Part shown: in pieces, positions 1-8,177 of the stretch
How the letters are laid out: each line of letters opens with the position of its first letter
Position numbering within the stretch: the stretch's first letter is position 1
Source of the DNA: JACCZX01 sp038216465
Lineage (GTDB): Bacteria; Pseudomonadota; Gammaproteobacteria; Burkholderiales; Burkholderiaceae_F
Direction: 5' to 3'
Assembly (NCBI GenBank): GCA_038216465.1
Contig: JBBQQC010000019.1
Location: forward strand, 1 to 64,000
Length of the DNA: 64,000 nucleotides
Translations under genes and position numbers: made by a program
The notes under the pieces: model-generated
What the model saw: the letters and a program-made list of their open reading frames with translations, nothing else
Told to the model about the DNA's origin: nothing
Database searches by the model: none

Positions 1-717
1 CCGCCGGCGTCGATGATCGAAGGTATGGACAAGATGGGATTCGATCTGATGCACGTGTACGGATTGACCGAGTCCTATGGGCCTGCGGCCGTGTGCGCCA
101 GGCAACCCGATTGGGCTCAGCTCGATGTCGGCGAGCGCGCGATGAGAAATGGCCGTCAGGGTGTGCGCTCGACGCTACAAGAAGCGGTGGCTGTGCTGGA
201 TGCCGAGTCGATGCAACCGGTGCCCGCCGACGGCGAGACGATCGGCGAAATCATGTTCCGCGGCAACATCATGATGAAGGGTTATCTGAAAAACGAGGGG
301 GCGACCGCGGAGGCATTTCGCGGCGGCTGGTTTCATACCGGCGACCTCGCTGTGATGCAACCCGACGGGTACCTGCGCATCAAGGATCGCAGCAAGGACA
401 TCATTATCTCGGGCGGGGAAAATATTTCGTCGATCGAAGTCGAGGATGCGCTGTACCGGCACTCGGCGGTGGTCGCGGCAGCCGTCGTCGCACAACCCGA
501 TCCGCGCTGGGGCGAAGTGCCGTGCGCATTTGTCGAGCTGAATGAGGGCGCACAGGTGACCGAGGCTGATGTGCTGAGTCATTGCCGCAAACACCTGGCA
601 GGATTCAAGATGCCGAAGCGGATCATTTTCGGCATCTTGCCGAAGACCTCGACCGGAAAGATTCAAAAATTCTTGCTGCGCCAGCAGGCGAAATCCGCTG
701 CCGCGATCGACGTATAG
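1..717 (+). CDS. AMP-dependent acyl-CoA synthetase, C-terminal part (5' end outside window)
   Basis: An adenylate-forming enzyme that activates a carboxylic acid to acyl-AMP and then to the CoA thioester. The open frame runs in from the left edge, so 238 C-terminal residues are visible. In view are the LTESYG motif (about residues 22-27), the DGYLRIKDRSKD hinge region (from about 122) followed by ISGGEN, and the C-terminal lid with the catalytic lysine in TSTGK (about residue 220). The match is to the medium/long-chain and methylthiopropionyl-CoA ligase group, but the substrate cannot be read from this fragment. The next gene starts 8 bases downstream and is probably co-transcribed, which points to a CoA-thioester pathway. 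Confidence 0.9.
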   Translation, partial: PPASMIEGMDKMGFDLMHVYGLTESYGPAAVCARQPDWAQLDVGERAMRNGRQGVRSTLQEAVAVLDAESMQPVPADGETIGEIMFRGNIMMKGYLKNEGATAEAFRGGWFHTGDLAVMQPDGYLRIKDRSKDIIISGGENISSIEVEDALYRHSAVVAAAVVAQPDPRWGEVPCAFVELNEGAQVTEADVLSHCRKHLAGFKMPKRIIFGILPKTSTGKIQKFLLRQQAKSAAAIDV

Positions 718-725
718 GAACAAGA

Positions 726-1511
726 ATGAACGCACCGATTGTCGAGCAGTACGTACTGAACACTCGCGATGAGCGCGGCGTGGTAACGCTGACGCTGAAC
801 CGTCCGCAGCAGTTCAATGCGCTGTCGCGCGAAATGATGGCGGCGCTGCAAACCGAATTCGAAGCGTTGGAGAATGACGAATCGGTACGCGTGGTCGTGA
901 TCGGCGCGCAGGGCAAGGCGTTTTGTCCCGGGCATGACCTGAAGCAGATGAAGGCGAATCCTTCGCTCGAGTACTACCAGGACTTGTTCTCGCAGTGCAC
1001 GAAGCTGATGATGACGATTCGGAGGCTGCACGCGCCGGTGATCGCGCGCGTGCACGGCATCGCGACCGCGGCCGGCTGTCAGCTGGTCGCGATGTGCGAC
1101 CTCGCCGTTGCATCGGCCGACGCGAAGTTCGCGGTCTCGGGGATCAACGTCGGGCTGTTCTGCTCAACACCGGGTGTCGCGCTAAGCCGCAACGTCGGAC
1201 GCAAGCAGGCATTTGAAATGCTGGTGACCGGCGACTTCATCGACGCCGGCACTGCGCGCGAGCGCGGGCTGGTGAATCGCGTTGTTGCAGCCGATCAACT
1301 GGACGCCGAAATCGACAAGCTGATCACATCAATCGTATCGAAACCCAGATCGGCGCTTGCGCTGGGTAAGGACTTGTTTTACCGCCAGCTCGAATGCGGC
1401 ATCGAAGCCGCCTATCAGCTCGCGGGCCAGACGATGGCGTGCAACATGATCGATGACTCCGCACAGGAAGGCGTGCAGGCATTCATGGAGAAGCGCGCTC
1501 CGAAGTGGTGA
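726..1511 (+). CDS. crotonase-fold protein (enoyl-CoA hydratase family, ECHDC3-like)
   Basis: A 261-residue protein of the enoyl-CoA hydratase/isomerase superfamily. I chose the ATG at 726, preceded by AGGAACAAG, over upstream starts inside the synthetase gene. Conserved pieces are the NRPQQFNAL strand (about 25-33) and the oxyanion-hole segment GKAFCPGHDLKQM (about 63-75). The two catalytic glutamates of classical hydratases are absent: the first site reads AGCQL (Q119) and the second reads SGINVG (G139). The NVGLFCSTPG stretch resembles the mitochondrial ECHDC3 subgroup. It should therefore not be assumed to hydrate enoyl-CoA; binding or another thioester reaction is possible. It is probably co-transcribed with the acyl-CoA synthetase. 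Confidence 0.85.
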   Translation: MNAPIVEQYVLNTRDERGVVTLTLNRPQQFNALSREMMAALQTEFEALENDESVRVVVIGAQGKAFCPGHDLKQMKANPSLEYYQDLFSQCTKLMMTIRRLHAPVIARVHGIATAAGCQLVAMCDLAVASADAKFAVSGINVGLFCSTPGVALSRNVGRKQAFEMLVTGDFIDAGTARERGLVNRVVAADQLDAEIDKLITSIVSKPRSALALGKDLFYRQLECGIEAAYQLAGQTMACNMIDDSAQEGVQAFMEKRAPKW

Positions 1512-1528
1512 GTTGTCGGTAATCCTTT

Positions 1529-2011
1529 CTATCGTCCGAGCTGTGCACGGATAGCCCCGACTGTCTGCTCTCGGGTTCCAGCGGCATCAACGATGATGCA
1601 CTGGTCGGGTTCTTCGAGATCAGCGAACTGACTCTCGATCAGACTCGGCGGCATGTAGTGCCCACCTCGACTATCGAGCCGTGATCGAATCAAGTCGCGA
1701 TTCGCCTTCAGGTAGACCAAAGTGACATCGGCATCCAGGCATAGGATGCTGCGGTACCCGCGCTTCAGGGCAGAGCAGGCGAGTACTCCGTTATCACCTC
1801 GCTGATTGTGGCTGGCGACGAGCTCGTGCAATTTCTGCAGCCATGGCCTGCGATCTTCGTCGCTGAGCGGAACGCCGGACGCCATCTTGCGCACGTTGTG
1901 CGCGGAATGGAAATCGTCGGCATCGTAAAAGGGCCATGCCAGCTCGGCCGCCAGCAGCTTGCCGATGGTCGTCTTGCCGGATCCGGTCACGCCCATGAGA
2001 AGAACGAACAT
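1529..2011 (-). CDS. gntK: gluconokinase
   Basis: A 160-residue P-loop kinase that phosphorylates gluconate to 6-phosphogluconate for the Entner-Doudoroff or pentose phosphate routes. The Walker A motif GVTGSGKTT lies at about residues 8-16. The YDADDFHSAHNVRKMASGVPL segment that follows is typical of the GntK family, and the overall length is normal. The gene converges with the crotonase-fold gene (17-base gap). It lies 129 bases downstream of the aminotransferase-fusion gene and may be read from the same transcript. No gluconate transporter or dehydratase is nearby, so its placement looks incidental. Confidence 0.93.
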   Translation of the reverse strand: MFVLLMGVTGSGKTTIGKLLAAELAWPFYDADDFHSAHNVRKMASGVPLSDEDRRPWLQKLHELVASHNQRGDNGVLACSALKRGYRSILCLDADVTLVYLKANRDLIRSRLDSRGGHYMPPSLIESQFADLEEPDQCIIVDAAGTREQTVGAIRAQLGR

Positions 2012-2140
2012 GATGCCTTGCGCCGTTATCCCCTTCCGAGGGTGCCCGTAGGGGGCGGACAGTACCTAGTGGCACGCTGGGCGTGCAAGTGTGCTTCTGG
2101 CCGGAGGCGGCCGGCCTGGCACTCGAGATGACTAAGTGAC

Positions 2141-4324
2141 CTAAGCGGCCCGCTTTTGCAAGACCGAAGCGGGCTCTTCGCCGCGGGTCGTGTTGTCCAG
2201 CCGCAAGGTCAGGCAATAGGCCGCTCCTCCGGAGCGATTGAACGAATCGAGCGGCACGATATTGACGTGGTAGCAACGCGCAGCGAGTGTCGCAAGCGTC
2301 GCCGCAGAAGCACTGCACATCACGACCTCGCGCCCGATGCACACCGAATTGACGCCCAGGTGAAAAGCATCTTCATCATTTGCTTCGATCAGCTTGTCTT
2401 CGCCGACGATCTCGCGCACTTCGCTCGCTGCGCTGGGCGAGAAGGCCGCTGGGTACCACAGCACGTCGCCGCCCGACAGAACGCAAAAGCACGTGTCGAG
2501 GTGATAAAAGCGCGGGTCAATCAGTTCGAGCGCAATGGCCGGCACGCCATATACCTCTTCGATCGCGCGAAACATGTCGCGGCTCGAGCGTTGGCCGTAG
2601 CCGGTCCAGATCAGGCGACGCGTCGCATCCCAGATTGCGTCGCCGGCGCCTTCGAAGAACTGACCGGCGGGGGGATCAACGATTTGATCAACGACACCCC
2701 GCGCGCGCAATGCTTCAAAGAATCTGCGGTTGTGCGCTTCTTCGCCGCGCCGCTCGGCGCACAGAAAGCGCGCCAGCAGCACCTTTCGATCGAGCACAAC
2801 GGCGGCATTGGCGGTAAACACCATGTCCGGCAGCCCTGCCACGGGTTGCTGCACTTCGATTCGCGCACCGAGTCGCTCGTACGTTTGTTTCAGTTGATTC
2901 CAGCCGCGCTTCGCGTCGCCGGCAAGCTTCTCGCGCGAGACTGACCACTGCGACGGCTGCATCCAGGGGTTGATCCTGTAGCTGACCTCGAAATGTTCGG
3001 GTGCGCTCATCATCAAGTGAGTCGTCGTCGGCGTGACGGAACGCGGCGTCTGCGTCTTGCTCGCGTTGTCCAGTTCTCTATCGCCAGGATCGAATTCCGC
3101 CAGGACTGCGGCGAAAACGTCGACACCCCAGTCAAGCGCATCGCGGTCGATCGTCAGCGCCGGCGCGAATCGAATCACTGTCTCGTGCGTGTCCTTGGTC
3201 AACACGCCGCGCTCCGCCATCCGTTCGGCGACCTTGCGCGCGGACACGCTGGCGTCGAGCTCGACGCCGGCCCACAGCCCGCGCCCGCGCACCGCGCGGA
3301 TCAGCGGCGACGACAGACCACGCAAGCGCGACAACAGATGCGTGCCGAGTTCACGGCTGCGTTCGACGAGTTGTTCTTCCTCGATCACGGCGAGCGCCTC
3401 CCGGCCGACACGAGCGGCCAAAGGATTGCCGCCAAAAGTCGAGCCGTGGCTGCCGGGCTCGAGCAGATCCATCACCGTGTTGATCGCCACGAACGCCGAT
3501 ACCGGCAGCAAGCCGCCGCCGAGCGCCTTGCCGACGATCACACCGTCGGGGCGAATGCCTTCGTGCATGTAGGCAAACCATTCGCCGGTGCGCCCGAGTC
3601 CCGACTGAATCTCGTCCAGGATCAGCAGCACGTTGCGTTCGTTCGCTAGTTCGCGCGCCGCACGGAGGAAGCCTGGCGGTGGCAGCACGATGCCCGCTTC
3701 GCCCTGGATCGGTTCGATCAGGATGGCGCACGTTTCGTCGTCGATTGCCGCGCGCAGCGAATCGATGTTGCCGAATTCAAAATGGCGAAATCCCGGCGCG
3801 AAGGGGCCGAAGTCGGCGCGATACACGGCCTCGTTCGAGAAGCCGACGATCGTGGTCGAGCGCCCGTGGAAGTTGCCGCGCGCAACGACGATATTGGCGC
3901 GATCGGCGGCGATGCCTTTGACTCGGTAGCCCCAACGTCGCACGGCTTTGATCGCCGTTTCGACCGATTCGGCGCCGCCGCTGGCAGGCAGTGCTTTGGC
4001 GGGGTGCGCCAGATCGGCCACTTCGACCAGCTTGGCGAGAAAGGGACCGAGCTCGGTCGAGTGATACGCACGCGAGGTGACTGCAACACGCTGCGCCTGT
4101 TCGGTCAGCGCAGCAACCAGGCGCGGATGCGCGTGTCCATGGCTGACGGCGGAGTACGCCGACATGAAGTCAAGATAACGCTTGCCGTCGGCATCCCACA
4201 GCCAGCTGCCCGCGCCGCGATCGAGCACGACCGCAATCGGCGCGTAGTTAGGCGCCGCGACGCTTTGCTCGACAGCGATTGCCAGTTCGGCCTGGTTGAT
4301 TTTCATATTCACTCGCGCGTTCAT
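2141..4324 (-). CDS. rocD: fused ornithine aminotransferase / arginine dihydrolase-like (DDAH-fold) protein
   Basis: A 727-residue two-domain protein. Residues 1 to about 410 are a class III PLP aminotransferase of the ornithine aminotransferase type, with LILDEIQSGLGRTGEWF and the PLP lysine in VGKALGGG. A linker of about 25 residues leads to residues 439-727, an amidinotransferase/DDAH-fold domain with INPWM, PDMVFTANA, FEGAGDA, FYHLDTCFC and the C-terminal nucleophile region GGAAYCLTLRL. These motifs match my memory of the cyanobacterial arginine dihydrolases ArgZ/AgrE. Inferred role: arginine to ornithine, then ornithine to glutamate semialdehyde on one chain. I chose the ATG at 4324 because GAGGATCGAC precedes it; an ATG at 4345 is possible. 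There is no ribosome site before the internal ATG pair near 3010, so this is a true fusion. An Lrp-type regulator lies upstream. Confidence 0.9.
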   Translation of the reverse strand: MNARVNMKINQAELAIAVEQSVAAPNYAPIAVVLDRGAGSWLWDADGKRYLDFMSAYSAVSHGHAHPRLVAALTEQAQRVAVTSRAYHSTELGPFLAKLVEVADLAHPAKALPASGGAESVETAIKAVRRWGYRVKGIAADRANIVVARGNFHGRSTTIVGFSNEAVYRADFGPFAPGFRHFEFGNIDSLRAAIDDETCAILIEPIQGEAGIVLPPPGFLRAARELANERNVLLILDEIQSGLGRTGEWFAYMHEGIRPDGVIVGKALGGGLLPVSAFVAINTVMDLLEPGSHGSTFGGNPLAARVGREALAVIEEEQLVERSRELGTHLLSRLRGLSSPLIRAVRGRGLWAGVELDASVSARKVAERMAERGVLTKDTHETVIRFAPALTIDRDALDWGVDVFAAVLAEFDPGDRELDNASKTQTPRSVTPTTTHLMMSAPEHFEVSYRINPWMQPSQWSVSREKLAGDAKRGWNQLKQTYERLGARIEVQQPVAGLPDMVFTANAAVVLDRKVLLARFLCAERRGEEAHNRRFFEALRARGVVDQIVDPPAGQFFEGAGDAIWDATRRLIWTGYGQRSSRDMFRAIEEVYGVPAIALELIDPRFYHLDTCFCVLSGGDVLWYPAAFSPSAASEVREIVGEDKLIEANDEDAFHLGVNSVCIGREVVMCSASAATLATLAARCYHVNIVPLDSFNRSGGAAYCLTLRLDNTTRGEEPASVLQKRAA

Positions 4325-4398
4325 GTCGATCCTCGTTTCCTTCATAGGAATGTAGAGACGACGCGCGAAATGCGAGGCGGAAGTAATACGGCGGAAAT

Positions 4399-4414
4399 GC
4401 CGAATTTGAACGGC
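4399..4414. promoter_or_regulatory. AT-centred dyad, possible Lrp-family operator
   Basis: Within the 153-base gap between the Lrp-type regulator and the aminotransferase fusion, GCCG and CGGC arms flank an AT-rich 8-base centre (AATTTGAA). Lrp/AsnC regulators often bind such AT-centred dyads near amino-acid metabolism genes. The arms are only 4 bp, so this is suggestive only. Confidence 0.25.
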
Positions 4415-4477
4415 TTTGCTGGTGGAACTACAGATTCGGCGGTGCGCTGCAGCGTTGTGGCAGGCGGCCTGAAAAGC

Positions 4478-4951
4478 TTACGGCAACGGATAGCCGCGAT
4501 ACGGCTTGATCGTCTGCAGCTCCGGTTTCGAAGTGATCTTTTCGACGCCGAGCGCTGGATCGTCGGTCCACGCGTTGGTCAGCTCGCGATAGTGGTCGAG
4601 GTCGCGGCACGCCAGGCGCAGCACGTAGTCGCATTGTCCTGATACCAGAAAGCACTCGACCACTTCATCAGCCGCACGCGCGCGCTGCTCGAAGCGTGCG
4701 TGAGTGGCCTGCTTCTGGTCTCGCAACGTGACTTCGACCATGACGGTGAGAACGCCGCCCAGCTTGCGAGGTTCGATCAGTGCCATGTAGCCGGAAATGA
4801 CGCCGGCGCGCTCCAGCCGCCGCACGCGCTCGAGGCACGCACGCGGGCTCAACGCGATTCGGGTCGAAAGGTCCTGATTGGTGATGCGCCCGTCGAGCTG
4901 AAGCGTCTCCAGAATTTTTCGATCGATCCGGTCGAGGTCGCGCGTGGCCAT
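4478..4951 (-). CDS. Lrp/AsnC family transcriptional regulator
   Basis: A 157-residue regulator. The N-terminal winged helix-turn-helix (about residues 5-60) contains LDRIDRKILETLQLDGRITN and RIALSPRACLERVRRLE. The C-terminal RAM/AsnC ligand-binding domain includes ECFLVSGQCDYVLRLACRDLDHY. I chose the internal ATG at 4951 because the family normally begins a few residues before the DRIDRKIL helix; an upstream start at 4987 would add 12 residues. It lies 153 bases upstream of, and in the same direction as, the ornithine aminotransferase fusion. By analogy with Lrp-type regulators of arginine and ornithine use, it probably controls that gene. Confidence 0.92.
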   Translation of the reverse strand: MATRDLDRIDRKILETLQLDGRITNQDLSTRIALSPRACLERVRRLERAGVISGYMALIEPRKLGGVLTVMVEVTLRDQKQATHARFEQRARAADEVVECFLVSGQCDYVLRLACRDLDHYRELTNAWTDDPALGVEKITSKPELQTIKPYRGYPLP

Positions 4952-5123
4952 GCTCAAGTATACGAAGCATGGCGTGCCGCGTGTCATGCTGGGTCATGGC
5001 GATCTTCGATTCAGCTGCGCGCAATCCCGTTGTCCGTCCGCGCGAAGTGGTGGCGTGGGCCGGTTACGACCTTGCGAACACTGGCTACACGACGATTGTT
5101 CTGACGGCCGTGTCCACGCGTGA

Positions 5124-5522
5124 CTACAACGCGGCGATTCCCGCCTTCGCAATCTGAGCGTCCTCGCTCGACTTCACGCCCGATACGCCGACCGCGCCGA
5201 CGACGTAGCCATCGACGATGATCGGCACCCCGCCTTCGAGCATGCCGTCCAACGGCGCCGACAAAAATGCGGTGCGCCCCTGATTGATCATGTCTTCATA
5301 CAGTTTCGTCTCGCGCTTGCCGAGCGCGGCGGCGCGTGCCTTGGCCGGCGCTATCGACGACGAGATCGGTGCCACGCCGTCGAGCCGGTGTAGCAACACC
5401 AGATGGCCGCCGTCGTCGCAGATTGCGATGACGACCTTCCAGTGATGTTCGTGCGCTTCGGCTTCTGCGGCGGCCATCACGCGTCGAGCGTCTTCAAGCG
5501 TCAGCCAAGGTTTTGTTTTCAT
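5124..5522 (-). CDS. GlcG/HbpS family (DUF336) protein
   Basis: A 132-residue protein of the GlcG/HbpS (DUF336) family, small proteins often found with oxidative catabolic genes or as heme-binding sensors. Typical segments are LTLEDARRVMAAAEAEA at the N terminus, VVIAICDDGGHLVLLHRLDG, and the C-terminal GGVPIIVDGYVVGAVGVSG. No signal peptide is visible, so it should be cytoplasmic. It is probably the last gene of the response regulator / prpE / ydcF-like operon, starting 13 bases after the ydcF-like stop. Its role here is unknown; a carboxylate or heme-related role is only an inference from the family. Confidence 0.88.
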   Translation of the reverse strand: MKTKPWLTLEDARRVMAAAEAEAHEHHWKVVIAICDDGGHLVLLHRLDGVAPISSSIAPAKARAAALGKRETKLYEDMINQGRTAFLSAPLDGMLEGGVPIIVDGYVVGAVGVSGVKSSEDAQIAKAGIAAL

Positions 5523-5535
5523 CGATTCATTTCGG

Positions 5536-6285
5536 CTAGTCGACGGCAGCTAGAAGGTAGTAGTGCAGTTGCGAAAGCCATTCGCGCAGAGCAATGTGCG
5601 AATGAAGCAATGCGGCCGGCCCGGGGATCAGTTGATACGCTGCCACGGGTCGCTGTCCGCTGTAACCGGTCGGCGCAGGAACTACCAGCAGGCCGGCGAG
5701 TTCGAACGCGCGTTGCGCACGCGGCATGTGCACCGCGTCGGTGACGAGCGTGATGCGGGTCACCTGTTGCGGCTGCAAATCGCGCGCTGTCACGAGCGCC
5801 TGCTCGCGCGTTGTTTCGGCCGCAGCGTCGACCCATTTGACCGGCACGCTGAATTCGCTCACAAGCAGTGCCTGCATCAACGTGCCTTCAGCCGCGTCGC
5901 CACCGGCGGGTCTACCCCCGCTGACGTAGACAGGCAGCCCGGTCTCGCGCGCAAGACGTGCACCGTAGCGGGCGCGCCGTAGCGTGTAGTCGTTGATCGT
6001 TTCGCCGCCCCATTCGGGCGACGCAAGATTGCGCCCACCGCCCAGCACGACGATCGCTTGCGTCCGCCTGACGTCGTCGATCGCAGCCGGCGGCGGCTCC
6101 AGCGTGCGCACAATCGCGTTGGCAACGAGTGGCAGCGAAAGTGCCAGCAGCAGCAGTTGCGAGCCGGCGATCAGCACACTGCCAGTGACACGCCGCCGCT
6201 TCAGCATCGACACGCCGATCAGCGTCATCGCGATCAGCGAAGTCGGTGGCAGCAGCAGGCTCGAGAGGGCGTAGTTGAATGTCAC
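5536..6285 (-). CDS. YdcF/SanA family membrane protein (DUF218)
   Basis: A 249-residue protein with two N-terminal hydrophobic segments (about residues 7-25 and 35-58), followed by a DUF218 domain starting at QAIVVLGGGRN (about residue 75). It continues with TINDYTLRRARYGARLARETGLPVYVSGG and ends with VTDAVHMPRAQRAFELAG. Members such as SanA and ElyC are linked to cell-envelope integrity or envelope lipid handling, but the reaction is not firmly known. The GTG start overlaps the prpE stop by four bases (GTGA), which supports translational coupling. Confidence 0.88.
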   Translation of the reverse strand: MTFNYALSSLLLPPTSLIAMTLIGVSMLKRRRVTGSVLIAGSQLLLLALSLPLVANAIVRTLEPPPAAIDDVRRTQAIVVLGGGRNLASPEWGGETINDYTLRRARYGARLARETGLPVYVSGGRPAGGDAAEGTLMQALLVSEFSVPVKWVDAAAETTREQALVTARDLQPQQVTRITLVTDAVHMPRAQRAFELAGLLVVPAPTGYSGQRPVAAYQLIPGPAALLHSHIALREWLSQLHYYLLAAVD

Positions 6286-8177
6286 GCGTGAATCGCATGC
6301 TTGATTTGGTCAAGCGCGGTCGGATCCTCGATGGTCGTCAGATCGCCCGGGTCGCGCCCTTCGGCAAGCGCCTGGATCGATCGTCGCAACAACTTGCCCG
6401 ATCTCGTCTTCGGGAGCACGCCAACAAAGTGCACGCGCGCCGGGCGCGCAACGGCCCCCAACTGCGAGTCGACGACTTTCATCATTTCGCCCTCGTGCGC
6501 GAATTTCTTTTCCTGCGTATCGGCCTGTGTTGGATCCTTGAGAATCGCGAACGCGAGTGCGACCTGACCCTTCAAAGGATCGGCAACGCCAACAACCGCG
6601 ACTTCGGCGACATTCGGATGCGATGACAGCGATTCCTCGATCTCGCGTGTTCCGAGCCGGTGGCCGGCGACGTTGATTACGTCGTCGGTGCGGCCGAGGA
6701 TGAAGAAGTAGCCGTCATCATCACGGATGCCCCAGTCGAACGTCGAGTAGACGCTCTGGCCAGGCACGCTGGTCCAGTAAGTTCGCACGAAGCGGTCATC
6801 GTCGCGCCACACTGTCGTCATGCAGCCGGGCGGCAACGGACCCTCGATCGCCACCACGCCTTTCTGATGCGGCTTCGTGATCTCTTCACCGGTTGCTTCG
6901 TCGAAAATCTTGACCGAGTATCCCGCCGCCGGAACACCCGGTGACCCGAACTTGGACGGCAACGCTTCGACATTGCGCGAAATTCCGAGAATTGGCCACC
7001 CGGTTTCGGTTTGCCAGTAGTTATCGATAACAGGTTTGCCAACGCCATCGGCGATCCAGCGCGCGGTCGTCTCGTCGAGCGGTTCACCGGCGAGAAACAG
7101 CAAACGCAGACTCGACAGGTCGTATTTCTTCAGCAGCGCCGGATCCTGTTTCTTCAGTACGCGAATTGCGGTCGGTGACGAGAACATCACATTGACCTTG
7201 TACTTCTCGACGATGCTCCACCAGATTCCGCCGTCCGGACGAATCGGCAGGCCTTCGTACATTACCGTGGCCATGCCGTTAATCAGCGGCCCGTAGACGA
7301 TGTATGAATGGCCGACGACCCAGCCGATATCGCTGGTGGAAAAGTAGGTCTCGCCGGGCTGGCTGCAGAAAATATCGCGCATCGACGCGGCGAGCGCGAC
7401 GGCGTGCCCGCCCGTATCGCGCTGCACGCCTTTCGGCTTGCCGGTCGTGCCCGACGTGTACAGGATGTAGCTTGGTTCTGACGACTCGAGCCATTCACAC
7501 GGTACTTCGTCGTTCATGTGCTCCGCTCGCAACGTCGCGTAGTCGACATCGCGTCCGGGAACGCGCTTCATGTCCGCGAGCTTGCGATCGATCAGCAGCA
7601 CTTTCGGCGGCGGATGCTTGGCTAGGGCGATCGCTTCGTCGAGCAAGTGCTTGTACGGGATCGGCTTGCCTGCGCGCGACCCCGCATCGGCGGAGATGAT
7701 CAGCGCCGGCTGCGCATCGTCGATACGCGTGGCCAGGCTGACCGATGCGAAGCCGCCGAACACAACCGAGTGGATCGCGCCGATTCGCGCGCACGCCAAC
7801 ATCGCGAAAGCCGCCTCGGGAATCATCGGCAGATAGATCAGGACGCGATCGCCGCGCGCTACGCCAAGAGATTTCAGAATTCCCGCCATCCGATTGACTT
7901 CGCGATACAGCTGGCGGTAGGTATAGGTTTTTTCGTCGCCCGTCTCGGTCGACACGTAAATCAGTGCCGCTTGATCGCCGCGCTCGGCGAGATGGCGGTC
8001 GATCGCGTTATGCGCGAGATTGGTGGTGCCGCCGACGAACCACCTTGCAAACGGCGGATTCGAGTAGTCGAGTACCTGGGAGAACGGCGCGCGCCAGTCG
8101 ATCAAGCGCGCCTGGTCGCCCCAGAAGCCGGCAGGGTCACTGAGTGACCTTGCGTGGTACTCCCTGTACGTCGTCAT
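6282..8177 (-). CDS. prpE: propionate--CoA ligase
   Basis: A 631-residue acyl-CoA synthetase of the acetyl/propionyl-CoA synthetase family, which activates propionate to propionyl-CoA for the methylcitrate or related routes. It shows the adenylation motif YTSGTTGKPKGV (about residues 240-251), the DNYWQTETGWP motif, the hinge ILGRTDDVINVAGHRL, and the catalytic/acetylatable lysine in KTRSGKLLRRSIQALAEG. That last segment is PrpE-like rather than Acs-like. The start is well supported by GGAGG eight bases upstream. It overlaps the preceding response-regulator gene by 41 bases and the following ydcF-like gene by four. No prpB, prpC or prpD is in the window. Confidence 0.92.
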   Translation of the reverse strand: MTTYREYHARSLSDPAGFWGDQARLIDWRAPFSQVLDYSNPPFARWFVGGTTNLAHNAIDRHLAERGDQAALIYVSTETGDEKTYTYRQLYREVNRMAGILKSLGVARGDRVLIYLPMIPEAAFAMLACARIGAIHSVVFGGFASVSLATRIDDAQPALIISADAGSRAGKPIPYKHLLDEAIALAKHPPPKVLLIDRKLADMKRVPGRDVDYATLRAEHMNDEVPCEWLESSEPSYILYTSGTTGKPKGVQRDTGGHAVALAASMRDIFCSQPGETYFSTSDIGWVVGHSYIVYGPLINGMATVMYEGLPIRPDGGIWWSIVEKYKVNVMFSSPTAIRVLKKQDPALLKKYDLSSLRLLFLAGEPLDETTARWIADGVGKPVIDNYWQTETGWPILGISRNVEALPSKFGSPGVPAAGYSVKIFDEATGEEITKPHQKGVVAIEGPLPPGCMTTVWRDDDRFVRTYWTSVPGQSVYSTFDWGIRDDDGYFFILGRTDDVINVAGHRLGTREIEESLSSHPNVAEVAVVGVADPLKGQVALAFAILKDPTQADTQEKKFAHEGEMMKVVDSQLGAVARPARVHFVGVLPKTRSGKLLRRSIQALAEGRDPGDLTTIEDPTALDQIKHAIHA

